Part shown: piece after piece, positions 16,712 to 24,628 of the stretch | How positions within the stretch are numbered: position 1 is the stretch's first letter | Layout: each line of letters starts with the position of its first letter | NCBI GenBank assembly: GCA_963676655.2 | Contig: CAXXKX010000003.1 | Location: 3,844,001 to 3,908,000 of the forward strand | Origin: G963676655 sp963676655 | GTDB taxonomy: Bacteria > Verrucomicrobiota > Lentisphaeria > Victivallales > Victivallaceae | Direction: 5' to 3' | Length of the DNA stretch: 64,000 nt | The notes under the pieces: generated by a model | What the model saw: the letters and a program-made list of their open reading frames with translations, nothing else | What the model was told of the DNA's origin: nothing | Databases searched by the model: none | Translations under genes and position numbers: made by a program

Positions 16712-16816
16712 ATGGGACAGCAAACCAACAAATGTCAGAAACGCGCTCGTCGCAAAGCTTACAACGAACGCTGCAAGGCTAAAGTTCGCGAAGCGATCAA
16801 AAAAGCTGGAAAATAA
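16712..16816 (+). CDS. Very small highly basic protein (34 residues)
   Basis: A short gene with good signals: AAAGGAG (16698-16704) ends 7 bp before ATG 16712, there is a promoter upstream, and a strong intrinsic terminator follows 19 bp after the stop. The product begins MGQQTNKCQKRARRKAYNER and is about 40% Lys plus Arg, with two cysteines. It resembles small ribosome-associated or nucleic-acid-binding basic proteins; short basic proteins of this sort are known in Verrucomicrobia and Chlamydiae relatives, but I cannot name the family with certainty. Codon use is rich in strong codons (CGC, CGT, AAA, GAA), which hints at high expression. The group IIC intron is inserted right behind its terminator. 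Confidence 0.8.
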   Translation: MGQQTNKCQKRARRKAYNERCKAKVREAIKKAGK

Positions 16817-16835
16817 TTTTTTCTGATGCGATTTC

Positions 16836-16864
16836 AAGCCGCCTTTTTACAGGGCGGCTTTTTT
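16836..16864 (+). terminator. Intrinsic terminator of the small basic protein gene
   Basis: Stem AAGCCGCC (16836-16843) with GGCGGCTT (16853-16860), followed by a T-run to 16864. The group II intron begins two bases further on. Confidence 0.9.
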
Positions 16865-16865
16865 A

Positions 16866-18758
16866 GTACGCCCGGCATGGGCGATAACTTGACGGTGAAA
16901 GTCCGTTACAGGCTTGGCAGTAGGAACTGTTAGCGAAAGACAAGGGTGTCCATCGCGAGGTGGAATCTGAAGGAAGTCGGACGCAAATTCCCGGCCCGAC
17001 GAACAGGAAGTGCATACAAGGCATATTCAAGGCGGACGAGCTTGCTAAACAAAGCAAAGTCCAATACTGCCCGAACCTTGAGGTGTAAATGCACCGGGTA
17101 TATGGGATGAAAGTTATCGTTCTTATCCGGGGAGGTCTCATTGGTACGAACGAGGTTGTCAACAGGCGATAAGTTCAACCCGCGCAGTGATGTTGCGGCT
17201 GAGCAATGAGAAGTCAGCAGAGGTCATAGTACTGTATAGTATTTACAGGAAGGACCGAACAGTAGTCGTTCTTTCAATAGTGAAAGGTCAAACATGTGTC
17301 GAGAGCAGAAAATCCAGAAACGGAACTGCCTGAGAGATGATAGACTGGAAGTCGAAGATAACTCAGGAGTGCGGAGCATGTTTGTACGGGAAGCTGACCT
17401 GGAAGACGGTACTGGCTTGTTTGAGGCAATAATTGAGCGTAATAATCTCAATAAGGCTTTCCAGCAGGTCAGAAGAAAAGGAGGATCAGCAGGTGTGGAT
17501 GGTATGTCCACAGACCAACTATTATCCTATCTAAAGGAGCACAAAGAAAGTTTTCTTGAAAGTTTGCGCAATGAGACTTACCGACCAAAGCCAGTACGTC
17601 GAGTAGAAATACCAAAACCCGATGGAGGCGTGAGATTATTAGGAGTACCGACAGTCATGGACCGTATGGTACAACAGGCTATCTCACAGGTTTTAAGCCC
17701 CATATTTGAGCTTGAATTTTCAGAGAACAGTTATGGGTTTCGCCCCAAACGCAGTGCCCATCAGGCTATAAAGCAGGCACAGACATACTACAATCAAGGC
17801 TATCATCAAGTGGTTGACCTTGACTTGAGTAAATATTTCGATACGATTAATCACGATATATTACTGAATGTTCTGCGCGATACAATCCATGATAAACGTG
17901 TGATCAACCTGATAAAACGCTATTTGAAAAGCGGGGTAATGATAAATGGGGTTCGCACTCGCACAGACGAGGGAAGCCCGCAGGGGGGCAACCTGTCTCC
18001 ATTGCTGAGCAATATTTACCTGACAGCTTTTGATAGGGAACTGGAATGTCGAGGACACAAATTTATTCGCTATGCTGATGATGTAAATATCTACGTCAAA
18101 AGCCAACGTAGCGCCGAAAGAGTACTGTCCAGCGTAACACACTACCTTGAAACGAAGCTTAAACTCAAGGTCAACGAAACCAAAAGTAAATCAGGAAGTC
18201 CTTTGAGGTTAAAGTTTCTTGGCTTTGCCTTGCATAGTACAAATGCCGGGCAAGCTGGTATTCGTGTTCATGAGAAGTCTATAGACCGCTTCAAGCGACG
18301 TGTACGAGAATTACTCCGGAGAAATCAAGGACGTTCTGTAGAATATGTATTGCTGAAATTACGCCAATACACTAATGGTTGGGTAAATTATTACGCAATA
18401 GCTAATATGAAATCATTTATGCAACGTTCAAGTGAATGGTTGCGGCGCAAAATCCGAACTTATATCTGGAAACAGTGGAAACGAGTAAGGACAAAGTTTG
18501 CGAATCTACAGAAATTTGGCGTCTCCAAAGAGAAATCGTGGGAATGGGCAAATACCAGAAAAGGCTATTGGCACGTAGCCAATAGTTGGATATTGAGCAC
18601 TACAATGACTAATAATTACCTGGAAAAACTAGGGTATACAGATATTTACAAACGCTACAATTTTCTACACTCAAGCTACTGAACCGCCGTATGCCGAACG
18701 GCACGTACGGTGGTGTGAGAGGACGACCGTTCAAATAATGAGCGGTCTCCTACTCGAT
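16866..18758 (+). mobile_element. Group IIC intron
   Basis: About 1.89 kb. The 5' end is inferred at GTACGCCCGGCATGGGCG (16866), directly after an intrinsic terminator, the known preferred target of class C introns. The structured 5' part (16866-17290) precedes a reverse transcriptase gene. Domain V is at about 18683-18713: the ACCGCCGTA/TACGGTGGT helix is topped by a GCC-GAAC-GGC hairpin, with a CGC triad (18685-18687) instead of AGC, as in class C. Domain VI (GACCG...CGGTC) follows, and the 3' end is placed at CTACTCGAT (18758). The last nine bases also encode the end of the opposing gene. Confidence 0.9.
17294..18682 (+). CDS. ltrA: Group II intron reverse transcriptase/maturase (class C)
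   Basis: A 462-residue intron-encoded protein. RT motifs are in order: GGSAGVDGMST (~65), the RPKPVRRVEIPKPDGGVR region (~103), YGFRPKRSAHQAI (~155), DLSKYFDTINHD (~180), GSPQGGNLSPLLSNIYL (~220) and the catalytic RYADDVNIYV (~252). A maturase/X region follows (LRRNQGRSVEYVLLKLR, GWVNYYAIANM), and the protein ends without an HNH endonuclease, as usual for class C. It would splice its host RNA and move the intron to terminator hairpins. No frameshift or stop was seen, so the element may be active. ATG 17294 (AAAGGT upstream) is used; ATG 17378 is an alternative. Confidence 0.93.
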   Translation: MCREQKIQKRNCLRDDRLEVEDNSGVRSMFVREADLEDGTGLFEAIIERNNLNKAFQQVRRKGGSAGVDGMSTDQLLSYLKEHKESFLESLRNETYRPKPVRRVEIPKPDGGVRLLGVPTVMDRMVQQAISQVLSPIFELEFSENSYGFRPKRSAHQAIKQAQTYYNQGYHQVVDLDLSKYFDTINHDILLNVLRDTIHDKRVINLIKRYLKSGVMINGVRTRTDEGSPQGGNLSPLLSNIYLTAFDRELECRGHKFIRYADDVNIYVKSQRSAERVLSSVTHYLETKLKLKVNETKSKSGSPLRLKFLGFALHSTNAGQAGIRVHEKSIDRFKRRVRELLRRNQGRSVEYVLLKLRQYTNGWVNYYAIANMKSFMQRSSEWLRRKIRTYIWKQWKRVRTKFANLQKFGVSKEKSWEWANTRKGYWHVANSWILSTTMTNNYLEKLGYTDIYKRYNFLHSSY

Positions 18759-19472
18759 TTTTTCCGGAAGATTTTTCTCTTCCATCAAAATCATCCGGAT
18801 ATACTCCAGATTGTCCCGGTCAGTGGAGGAAAAGAGTTTTATTTTTTCTTTTCCATTGGCAAAAGATCCGTATAAAACCAGGTTCCAGTAATCGTCGTTT
18901 TCGTTGTCGGGCTGACGTTTTTCCACCGCGACTTGTTTGATTGATTCGAAATCATAGGTCTTTGTCAAACCCAGCTTCCAGAATCCCTGGAACGTCTTCA
19001 AGGTCATTCCTGATAATGTCAGGCGCATTTTCCCGAAAGCCATATAAAAGCAAATGTAAGTCAGGACAATGCTGCCGATCAGGAAGGGTAAGCCTACTAT
19101 TGACCTGTAAAGTTCAAATTTGCCGTCAACAAATTGGAGGCCGTATATAATCCAGGTGGAGCCGCCGGCCCAAACCGCGCTGAACGGTCCCAGGATGATC
19201 AGGGCGCAGCAGCCGTGAACACTGACTTCTATCCCGGTGATCCCGTTATCATGAGTAACTTTGCTGTTAGTTGGCGGACAGCGTTTCAGGTAATCTTCAT
19301 AATTTACCGGATCGCTGATTATTTCATCCAGTTTGAATATTGCGCTGCAGCCGGGGCAGGTAACTTTAATTTTATCGAAATCAAAATTCTCATCCAGGAT
19401 CGGGATATGACACTTCGGGCATAAAAACTCCATCTCCTCCATGTTTTCTTTAAAATATTTGTTGGATGACAT
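18750..19472 (-). CDS. Zinc-ribbon membrane protein of unknown function
   Basis: A 240-residue protein I do not recognise. An N-terminal zinc ribbon (CPKC at ~18-21, CPGC at ~39-42) is followed by a linker, two hydrophobic segments (about 86-110 and 125-148) and a C-terminal soluble domain with a SFANGKEKIKLFSS stretch, resembling PH-like domains of small integral proteins. The last three codons (Ile, Glu and the TAG stop) lie inside the group II intron, so the intron insertion created the present C-terminus. Without the intron the frame would continue about ten codons through the terminator stem. It is convergent with the small basic protein gene. Confidence 0.75.
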   Translation of the reverse strand: MSSNKYFKENMEEMEFLCPKCHIPILDENFDFDKIKVTCPGCSAIFKLDEIISDPVNYEDYLKRCPPTNSKVTHDNGITGIEVSVHGCCALIILGPFSAVWAGGSTWIIYGLQFVDGKFELYRSIVGLPFLIGSIVLTYICFYMAFGKMRLTLSGMTLKTFQGFWKLGLTKTYDFESIKQVAVEKRQPDNENDDYWNLVLYGSFANGKEKIKLFSSTDRDNLEYIRMILMEEKNLPEKIE

Positions 19473-19522
19473 AGAATCTTTCTTTTACTGCTTCAGACAG
19501 TTTATAACTGTTTGTTTATTGT

Positions 19523-20647
19523 TCAGTCGATATAAACCCGTTTTGTCCTGGACCCGAATGAACAGAGAATATCATACGGATTAGTACCTTTGGTCAATGC
19601 CCAGTTGTCGACCGTTACCGCGGCCGGGGGCGTGCCGCCTAGGCAGATTACTTCATCACCGCAAGCCGCGTCAGGAACGTTTTCCAGAGAGATGGTCGTG
19701 TAATCCATAGAAATCCGGCCGATAACCGGACATAATACGCCCCGGACCACAACATAGCCGCGATTGGAGAGCATCAGCGGCAGACCGTCGGCGTATCCGG
19801 CGGCGATAGTTCCGACCCGGGTCGGTTTGATAAGTTTGCAGGTCAGTCCGTAACCGAGATAGGCACCGGCGGGTAGCGTGCGCACTGCGGCCAGCCGGGT
19901 TTTCAACGAGACGATGCTTTTCAGATTAAGGCGCCGTGCGCCGGTTTCGTCAAAAAGGCCGTAAAGGTTGATTCCGGTTCTGACCAGATTGAACGGCGCG
20001 TTGCAGGTTTCACTAAAATTGTTGATGGCGTCGCTGTTGGCAATGTGGATACGGGAGAACTCGATTCCGTCCTGTTTCAGGTCGTCAAGCAGCTGATTGA
20101 ATTTCCGGATCTGCTCAAGAGTATAGTCGCCTTCCGGCTGATATGCGACTGGAAAATGTGAATAAATGCCGCGGCAATCCAGATTTGGCAGAGATACGCA
20201 GCGGCGGATGACGTCACCGGCCTCGGCCCAGAGAATGCCCAGGCGCCCCATGCCGGTGTCGATCAGGAAATCGCACAGGACGGTACGGTTTTGTTTTACC
20301 GCCTCACGGCTGATTGCGGCGGCGGTTTCATAGTCATTTATCGGTAGAATGATGCCGGCGGCGACAGCCGGGGTGATTTCTCCGGGCAGGATATTCCCGA
20401 GCAGTTGGACAGGAAGTCCCAGTTCCGCCAGTTCCAGCGCTTCATTCAGTTCGGCGGCGCCGAATCCGGCGGCGCCGGATTGTTTCAGAGCCTGACCAAT
20501 CTCCCTGGCGCCGAGTCCGTAGGCATTGGCCTTCAGGACGGCGATCACGCCGCAGGGCGCGACGGATTCGGCTATTTTTGTAAAGTTGTTTCTCAGTTCG
20601 CCCAGATCGATTTCCAGACGCACCCGGCTTTCAATTTGATTATACAT
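19523..20647 (-). CDS. alr: Alanine racemase
   Basis: A PLP enzyme that interconverts L- and D-alanine for peptidoglycan, 374 residues. The PLP lysine is Lys39 in AVLKANAYGLG, and the second catalytic base is the Tyr of AAGYADGLPL. The segments DTGMGRLG and YSHF, and the C-terminal block CPVIGRISMDYTTI, are typical. A longer reading from 20713 adds 22 unrelated residues; the ATG at 20645-20647 gives the conserved start VRLEIDLGELRNN and has AAAGAGAG upstream. It stands alone, with the lipoprotein gene diverging from it. Confidence 0.95.
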   Translation of the reverse strand: MYNQIESRVRLEIDLGELRNNFTKIAESVAPCGVIAVLKANAYGLGAREIGQALKQSGAAGFGAAELNEALELAELGLPVQLLGNILPGEITPAVAAGIILPINDYETAAAISREAVKQNRTVLCDFLIDTGMGRLGILWAEAGDVIRRCVSLPNLDCRGIYSHFPVAYQPEGDYTLEQIRKFNQLLDDLKQDGIEFSRIHIANSDAINNFSETCNAPFNLVRTGINLYGLFDETGARRLNLKSIVSLKTRLAAVRTLPAGAYLGYGLTCKLIKPTRVGTIAAGYADGLPLMLSNRGYVVVRGVLCPVIGRISMDYTTISLENVPDAACGDEVICLGGTPPAAVTVDNWALTKGTNPYDILCSFGSRTKRVYID

Positions 20648-20856
20648 TTTTACTCTCTTTAGTTCTCGGAAGAAACATTTAAGTAAAAATATATTGAGAT
20701 TATATTGATGCAAGCAGAGTAATTGTTTTTTTTATGTTTAATTTATTTTTAAGGGGGATAAAAATATTCGGCCACACTTGATATTCCGGGAATCGGGGAT
20801 ACATTAATCTCCCTGTGTGTATTGTGTCCATATACAAAAAAAATAAAATGGAAATA

Positions 20857-21285
20857 ATGAAAAAAATACGGAATTATCTGCTGTTCGCAACTTTGTTTGC
20901 GGTTGTAGGCATGTTTGCCTCCTCCTGTTCCATCTTAGGACCCGACTACTCCAATAACTATCAGACAATTTACGATCTTGAGCGGCATTTCGAAAAATGC
21001 GGCATAAAAATTGAACAAGGTCAACCTTTGCTGCGTCAGGTATGCCGGGCCGACAGTGCCCGTTCGCTGCGGATTGCCGGGTCTGATATCGGTATCTACA
21101 AATATGATATTAATAAGAAAGTTCAGCTTGCAAAGTTGATTCAAATGGAAAAGAATGGCTATGTCTACGTAATGGCCATTAAATATCCGGTTATGATAAA
21201 CGGCACCTTTATGATGCTTGGATATCATAAGAATCCGGAAAAAAAGAAGCTGGTGGAAGCATTTTTAAGCTTCAAACCGGAATAA
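20857..21285 (+). CDS. Small lipoprotein of unknown function
   Basis: A 142-residue protein with a lipoprotein signal: MKKIRNYLLFATLFAVVGM, then the lipobox FASSC, so a lipid-anchored envelope protein is expected. The mature part has no recognised domain; it contains two further cysteines (KCGIKIE, QVCRAD) and ends in a basic helix. ATG 20857 is preferred because it puts Lys-Lys directly before the hydrophobic stretch; ATG 20848 and an even earlier reading are possible because no strong ribosome-binding site is visible. It lies between alr and ppdK, about 60 bp before the latter. Confidence 0.75.
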   Translation: MKKIRNYLLFATLFAVVGMFASSCSILGPDYSNNYQTIYDLERHFEKCGIKIEQGQPLLRQVCRADSARSLRIAGSDIGIYKYDINKKVQLAKLIQMEKNGYVYVMAIKYPVMINGTFMMLGYHKNPEKKKLVEAFLSFKPE

Positions 21286-21346
21286 TAAAAGATTATTATA
21301 AACCAAAATGCATTGTGCATAACACAACAACGAAAGGAAGAATAAA

Positions 21347-24160
21347 ATGTCATGTTGCTGTTCTGATGTAAAGTATGTCTATTTCTTTGGCGGCGGCCAG
21401 TCTGAAGGCAAAGCCTCGATGAAAAATCTTCTCGGCGGTAAAGGCGCGAACCTGGCTGAAATGGCTGAACTCGGTCTGCCGGTACCTCCCGGATTTACAC
21501 TGACGACTGAAGCCTGTGCCGAATACGGCAAGATCGGGCGCGACGCAATGTTTGCCAAACTCGAATGCCAGATCAACGAAGTTTTGAAAAAACTCGAAGA
21601 CGCCACCGGCAAGACTTTCGGTAAAGGTCCGAATCCGCTGCTCGTCTCTGTTCGCTCCGGTGCCGCCGTATCGATGCCCGGAATGATGGACACCGTTCTC
21701 AACCTTGGTTTGAATGACGAAACCTGCAAAGCAATGGTTGAACTGACCGGTAATGAGCGTTTTGTAATGGACTCCTACCGTCGCTTCATGCAGATGTTTG
21801 GTAACGTTGTACTGGGTATAGAGCATCATGGTTTTGAGCATGCTCTGGATAAAGTCAAGGAAGCCAAAGGCGTTGAACTCGATACCCAGCTGACCACAGA
21901 AGACCTCAAGGAAGTTATCGCGGCTTATCGTGGCGTTGTAAAAGAAGCTACCGGTGAAGATTTCCCGACTGATCCGATGCAGCAGTTGTACCGCGGTATT
22001 CAGGCGGTATTCGATTCATGGGACAATCCGCGCGCGGTTCGTTATCGTCAGATCAACGATATTCGCGGCCTGCTCGGTACTGCGGTTAACGTTCAGGCGA
22101 TGGTTTTCGGTAACAGCGGTGAAAACTCCGCTACCGGTGTTGCGTTCACCCGCGACCCCTCGACCGGCGCCAATGAATATTTCTACGGTGAATTCCTGAT
22201 CAACGCTCAGGGTGAAGACGTGGTTGCGGGTATTCGTACCCCGCAGGAAATCACTCTGGCCGGTTCCCGCGAATGGGCCAAATCTCAAGGCGTCAGCGAA
22301 GATGTTCGCGCCGCCAAATTCCCGTCGCTGGAAGAAGCGATGCCGGAATGTTTCAAACAGCTTGACGCGATTCGCGTTAAACTTGAAAATCACTACAAAG
22401 ATATGCAGGACCTTGAATTCACGATTGAAGACGGTCGTCTCTATATGCTCCAGACCCGTAACGGTAAGCGTACCGCTGCCGCCGCGGTTAAAATCGCGAT
22501 GGACCTGGTTGAAGAAGGTCTGATTAATGAAAAAGATGCGGTAATGCGCGTCGATCCCGCTATGCTGGATCAGTTGCTGCACCCGGTTTTCGTCAAATCC
22601 AGTGAAGATGCCGCCAATAAAGTTGCCGTTGGTCTGCCTGCCTCTCCCGGCGCTGCCACCGGTCAGGTTGTTTTCTCCGCTGACGAAGCTGAAGCCTGGG
22701 TTGCCGAAGGCAAACAGGTTATCCTGTGTCGTATCGAAACCAGCCCTGAAGACATTGGCGGAATGCACGTTGCCGCCGGTATCCTGACCGCTCGCGGCGG
22801 GATGACTTCTCACGCGGCGGTTGTCGCCCGTGGCATGGGTACTTGCTGTGTTGCCGGTTGCGGCGAAATCAAAATGAATTATGCTGCCAAACAGTTCGCG
22901 ATCGGTTCGACCGTCGTCAAGGAAGGCGACTGGATCAGCTTGAACGGTTCCACCGGTGCGGTTTATGTTGGTAAAGTTGAAACCGTCGAACCTGAATTGT
23001 CTGGTCCGTTCGGTCACATCATGGAACTTGCTGATAAATATCGCAAGGTTGGCGTTCGTACCAATGCCGATACTCCGCACGATGCCGCGGTCGCGGTTAA
23101 ATTCGGAGCTGAAGGTATCGGTCTGTGCCGTACTGAGCATATGTTCTTCGAAGGCGACCGTATCGTTTCGTTCCGTCGCCTCATTCTGGTTGCTGAAACC
23201 GTCAAGAAGCTCAAAGAACAGCACAACGCCAAAACTCTGGCCGACCTTAAAGGCTCATGTGACTCTTGCGACTGCTGCTGCAGTGACGCGGCCAAAGCTA
23301 TTGCGCAGTATGAACAGGCGCTGTCTGAACTGCTGCCGTTGCAGCGTGCCGACTTCATCGGTATCTTCCAGGCTCTGGAAGGCCGTCCTTGTACCGTCCG
23401 CCTGCTGGACCCGCCGTTGCATGAATTCCTGCCGCACGATGACAAAGGTCAGGCTGAAATGGCGGAGCAGATGGGCGTCAGCGCCGCTGCCATTAAAGAG
23501 CTGGTTGAAAACCTGCACGAATTCAACCCGATGCTTGGACATCGCGGTTGCCGTCTCGGCATGACTTATCCGGAAGTAACTGAAATGCAGGCCCGCGCTA
23601 TCTGTGAAGCGGCGGTTGAAGTTGCCGGCTCCAAACCTGAAATCATGATTCCGCTGGTTGGCAACGTCAAAGAACTGGCCAACCAGAAAGCGATTGTTAA
23701 AGAAGCGATTGCCGCGGTTGAAGCTGAAAAAGGTGTTGAACTGAGTGTGATGATCGGTACTATGATCGAAGTTCCGCGTGCCGCGGTTACTGCCGATCAG
23801 GTTGCCGAAGAAGCTGAATTCTTCTCATTCGGTACCAACGACCTGACCCAGATGGGGTGCGGTTTCTCGCGTGACGATGCCGGTAAATTCCTCGGCGACT
23901 ACGTCAAGGCCGGTATTTACGAATACGATCCCTTCCAGGTTCTCGATCAGGACGGGGTTGGCGAGCTGGTCAAGATCGCGGTTGAAAAGGGTAAGAAAAC
24001 CCGTCCGAATATCAAACTCGGTATTTGCGGCGAACATGGCGGCGAACCATCAAGCGTTGAGTTCTGCTGCAAGGTTGGTTTGAACTACGTTTCATGCAGT
24101 CCTTTCCGTGTGCCGATCGCCAGACTGGCCGCAGCCCAGGCTGCCATCAAACAAGGCTAA
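21347..24160 (+). CDS. ppdK: Pyruvate, phosphate dikinase
   Basis: A 937-residue enzyme interconverting pyruvate, ATP and phosphate with PEP, AMP and pyrophosphate, at the glycolysis/gluconeogenesis branch. The nucleotide-binding domain opens with YVYFFGGGQSEGKASMKNLL and GGKGANLAEMAELGLPVPPG. The phosphohistidine domain carries ILTARGGMTSHAAVVARGMG. The PEP/pyruvate barrel has GIGLCRTEHMFF, EFLPHDD and late SFGTNDLTQM and GICGEHGG. Two Cys clusters are unusual: MSCCCSD at the N-terminus and SCDSCDCCCSD at about residues 635-645, in a loop of the C-terminal half. Codon use is strongly biased, suggesting high expression. AGGAAG precedes ATG 21347. Confidence 0.97.
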   Translation: MSCCCSDVKYVYFFGGGQSEGKASMKNLLGGKGANLAEMAELGLPVPPGFTLTTEACAEYGKIGRDAMFAKLECQINEVLKKLEDATGKTFGKGPNPLLVSVRSGAAVSMPGMMDTVLNLGLNDETCKAMVELTGNERFVMDSYRRFMQMFGNVVLGIEHHGFEHALDKVKEAKGVELDTQLTTEDLKEVIAAYRGVVKEATGEDFPTDPMQQLYRGIQAVFDSWDNPRAVRYRQINDIRGLLGTAVNVQAMVFGNSGENSATGVAFTRDPSTGANEYFYGEFLINAQGEDVVAGIRTPQEITLAGSREWAKSQGVSEDVRAAKFPSLEEAMPECFKQLDAIRVKLENHYKDMQDLEFTIEDGRLYMLQTRNGKRTAAAAVKIAMDLVEEGLINEKDAVMRVDPAMLDQLLHPVFVKSSEDAANKVAVGLPASPGAATGQVVFSADEAEAWVAEGKQVILCRIETSPEDIGGMHVAAGILTARGGMTSHAAVVARGMGTCCVAGCGEIKMNYAAKQFAIGSTVVKEGDWISLNGSTGAVYVGKVETVEPELSGPFGHIMELADKYRKVGVRTNADTPHDAAVAVKFGAEGIGLCRTEHMFFEGDRIVSFRRLILVAETVKKLKEQHNAKTLADLKGSCDSCDCCCSDAAKAIAQYEQALSELLPLQRADFIGIFQALEGRPCTVRLLDPPLHEFLPHDDKGQAEMAEQMGVSAAAIKELVENLHEFNPMLGHRGCRLGMTYPEVTEMQARAICEAAVEVAGSKPEIMIPLVGNVKELANQKAIVKEAIAAVEAEKGVELSVMIGTMIEVPRAAVTADQVAEEAEFFSFGTNDLTQMGCGFSRDDAGKFLGDYVKAGIYEYDPFQVLDQDGVGELVKIAVEKGKKTRPNIKLGICGEHGGEPSSVEFCCKVGLNYVSCSPFRVPIARLAAAQAAIKQG

Positions 24161-24182
24161 CTTCTTACGAAGAAGCACGAAG

Positions 24183-24239
24183 TACCGCTTCATACTTCAG
24201 TCGCTCCGCTCCTTGCGGAAGCGGGAAGATAAAGCGGTA
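24183..24239 (+). other. Stem-loop in the ppdK 3' region
   Basis: TACCGCTT (24183-24190) pairs with AAGCGGTA (24232-24239), enclosing a second stem CGCTCCGC/GCGGAAGCG (24202-24223, with one unpaired A). It lies 23 bp after the ppdK stop and has no T-run, so mRNA stabilisation is a possible role. Confidence 0.5.
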
Positions 24240-24252
24240 TGACAAAAAATCA

Positions 24253-24288
24253 CGGCGGTGTCTGTTAACTCAGGCATCGCCGTTTTTT
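24253..24288 (+). terminator. Intrinsic terminator of ppdK
   Basis: Stem CGGCGGTG (24253-24260) with CATCGCCG (24275-24282), then six T residues (24283-24288). Confidence 0.85.
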
Positions 24289-24628
24289 ATGAAAACGCAT
24301 AGCTCCAACTGCGCATGATAAAACTCGAAAATCCGGAAATCCTGTTTTAGTTTTAGTTAAGTTGTTTTTATTGAAAGTCTTACGTGAAATAAATAATCAA
24401 TCTGTTCGTTTATTTGTAGTGTAGTGTAGAAACCATTTTCTGTGATAGTCTGTGTTTGTCCGTGTTTTTTAGCGTCTGTCCGTGCCTTTTGGGATTGTTT
24501 CCCTCAATCTGTAAAAAGATTGAAAAAACTGCTTTTCAGAGATTGAAAAACGGCGGGATTGAGAACATATTCAGTAGTCTGATAAATTATGTTTTTTTAA
24601 TCTTTACAGCGCGTTTTGGAGTACTTTT
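24289..24628. other. Gap between ppdK and dnaE
   Basis: No gene is supported. It contains a run of short related words (GTCTGTGTTTGTCCGTG at about 24447-24463, then GTCTGTCCGTG at 24474-24484) and a small hairpin CAATCT-gtaaaa-AGATTG near 24505. GGAG at 24618-24621 serves dnaE. No promoter stands out. Confidence 0.5.

Noticed and set aside
22016..23224. 402-codon open frame on the minus strand inside ppdK
   Set aside because: It mirrors the biased codon use of ppdK and encodes a repetitive Phe/Asn/Arg-rich sequence with no domain or ribosome-binding site; ppdK on the plus strand is unambiguous.
24447..24484. GTCTGTG/GTCCGTG words as a CRISPR or tandem-repeat array
   Set aside because: Only two or three irregular copies with no constant spacer length.
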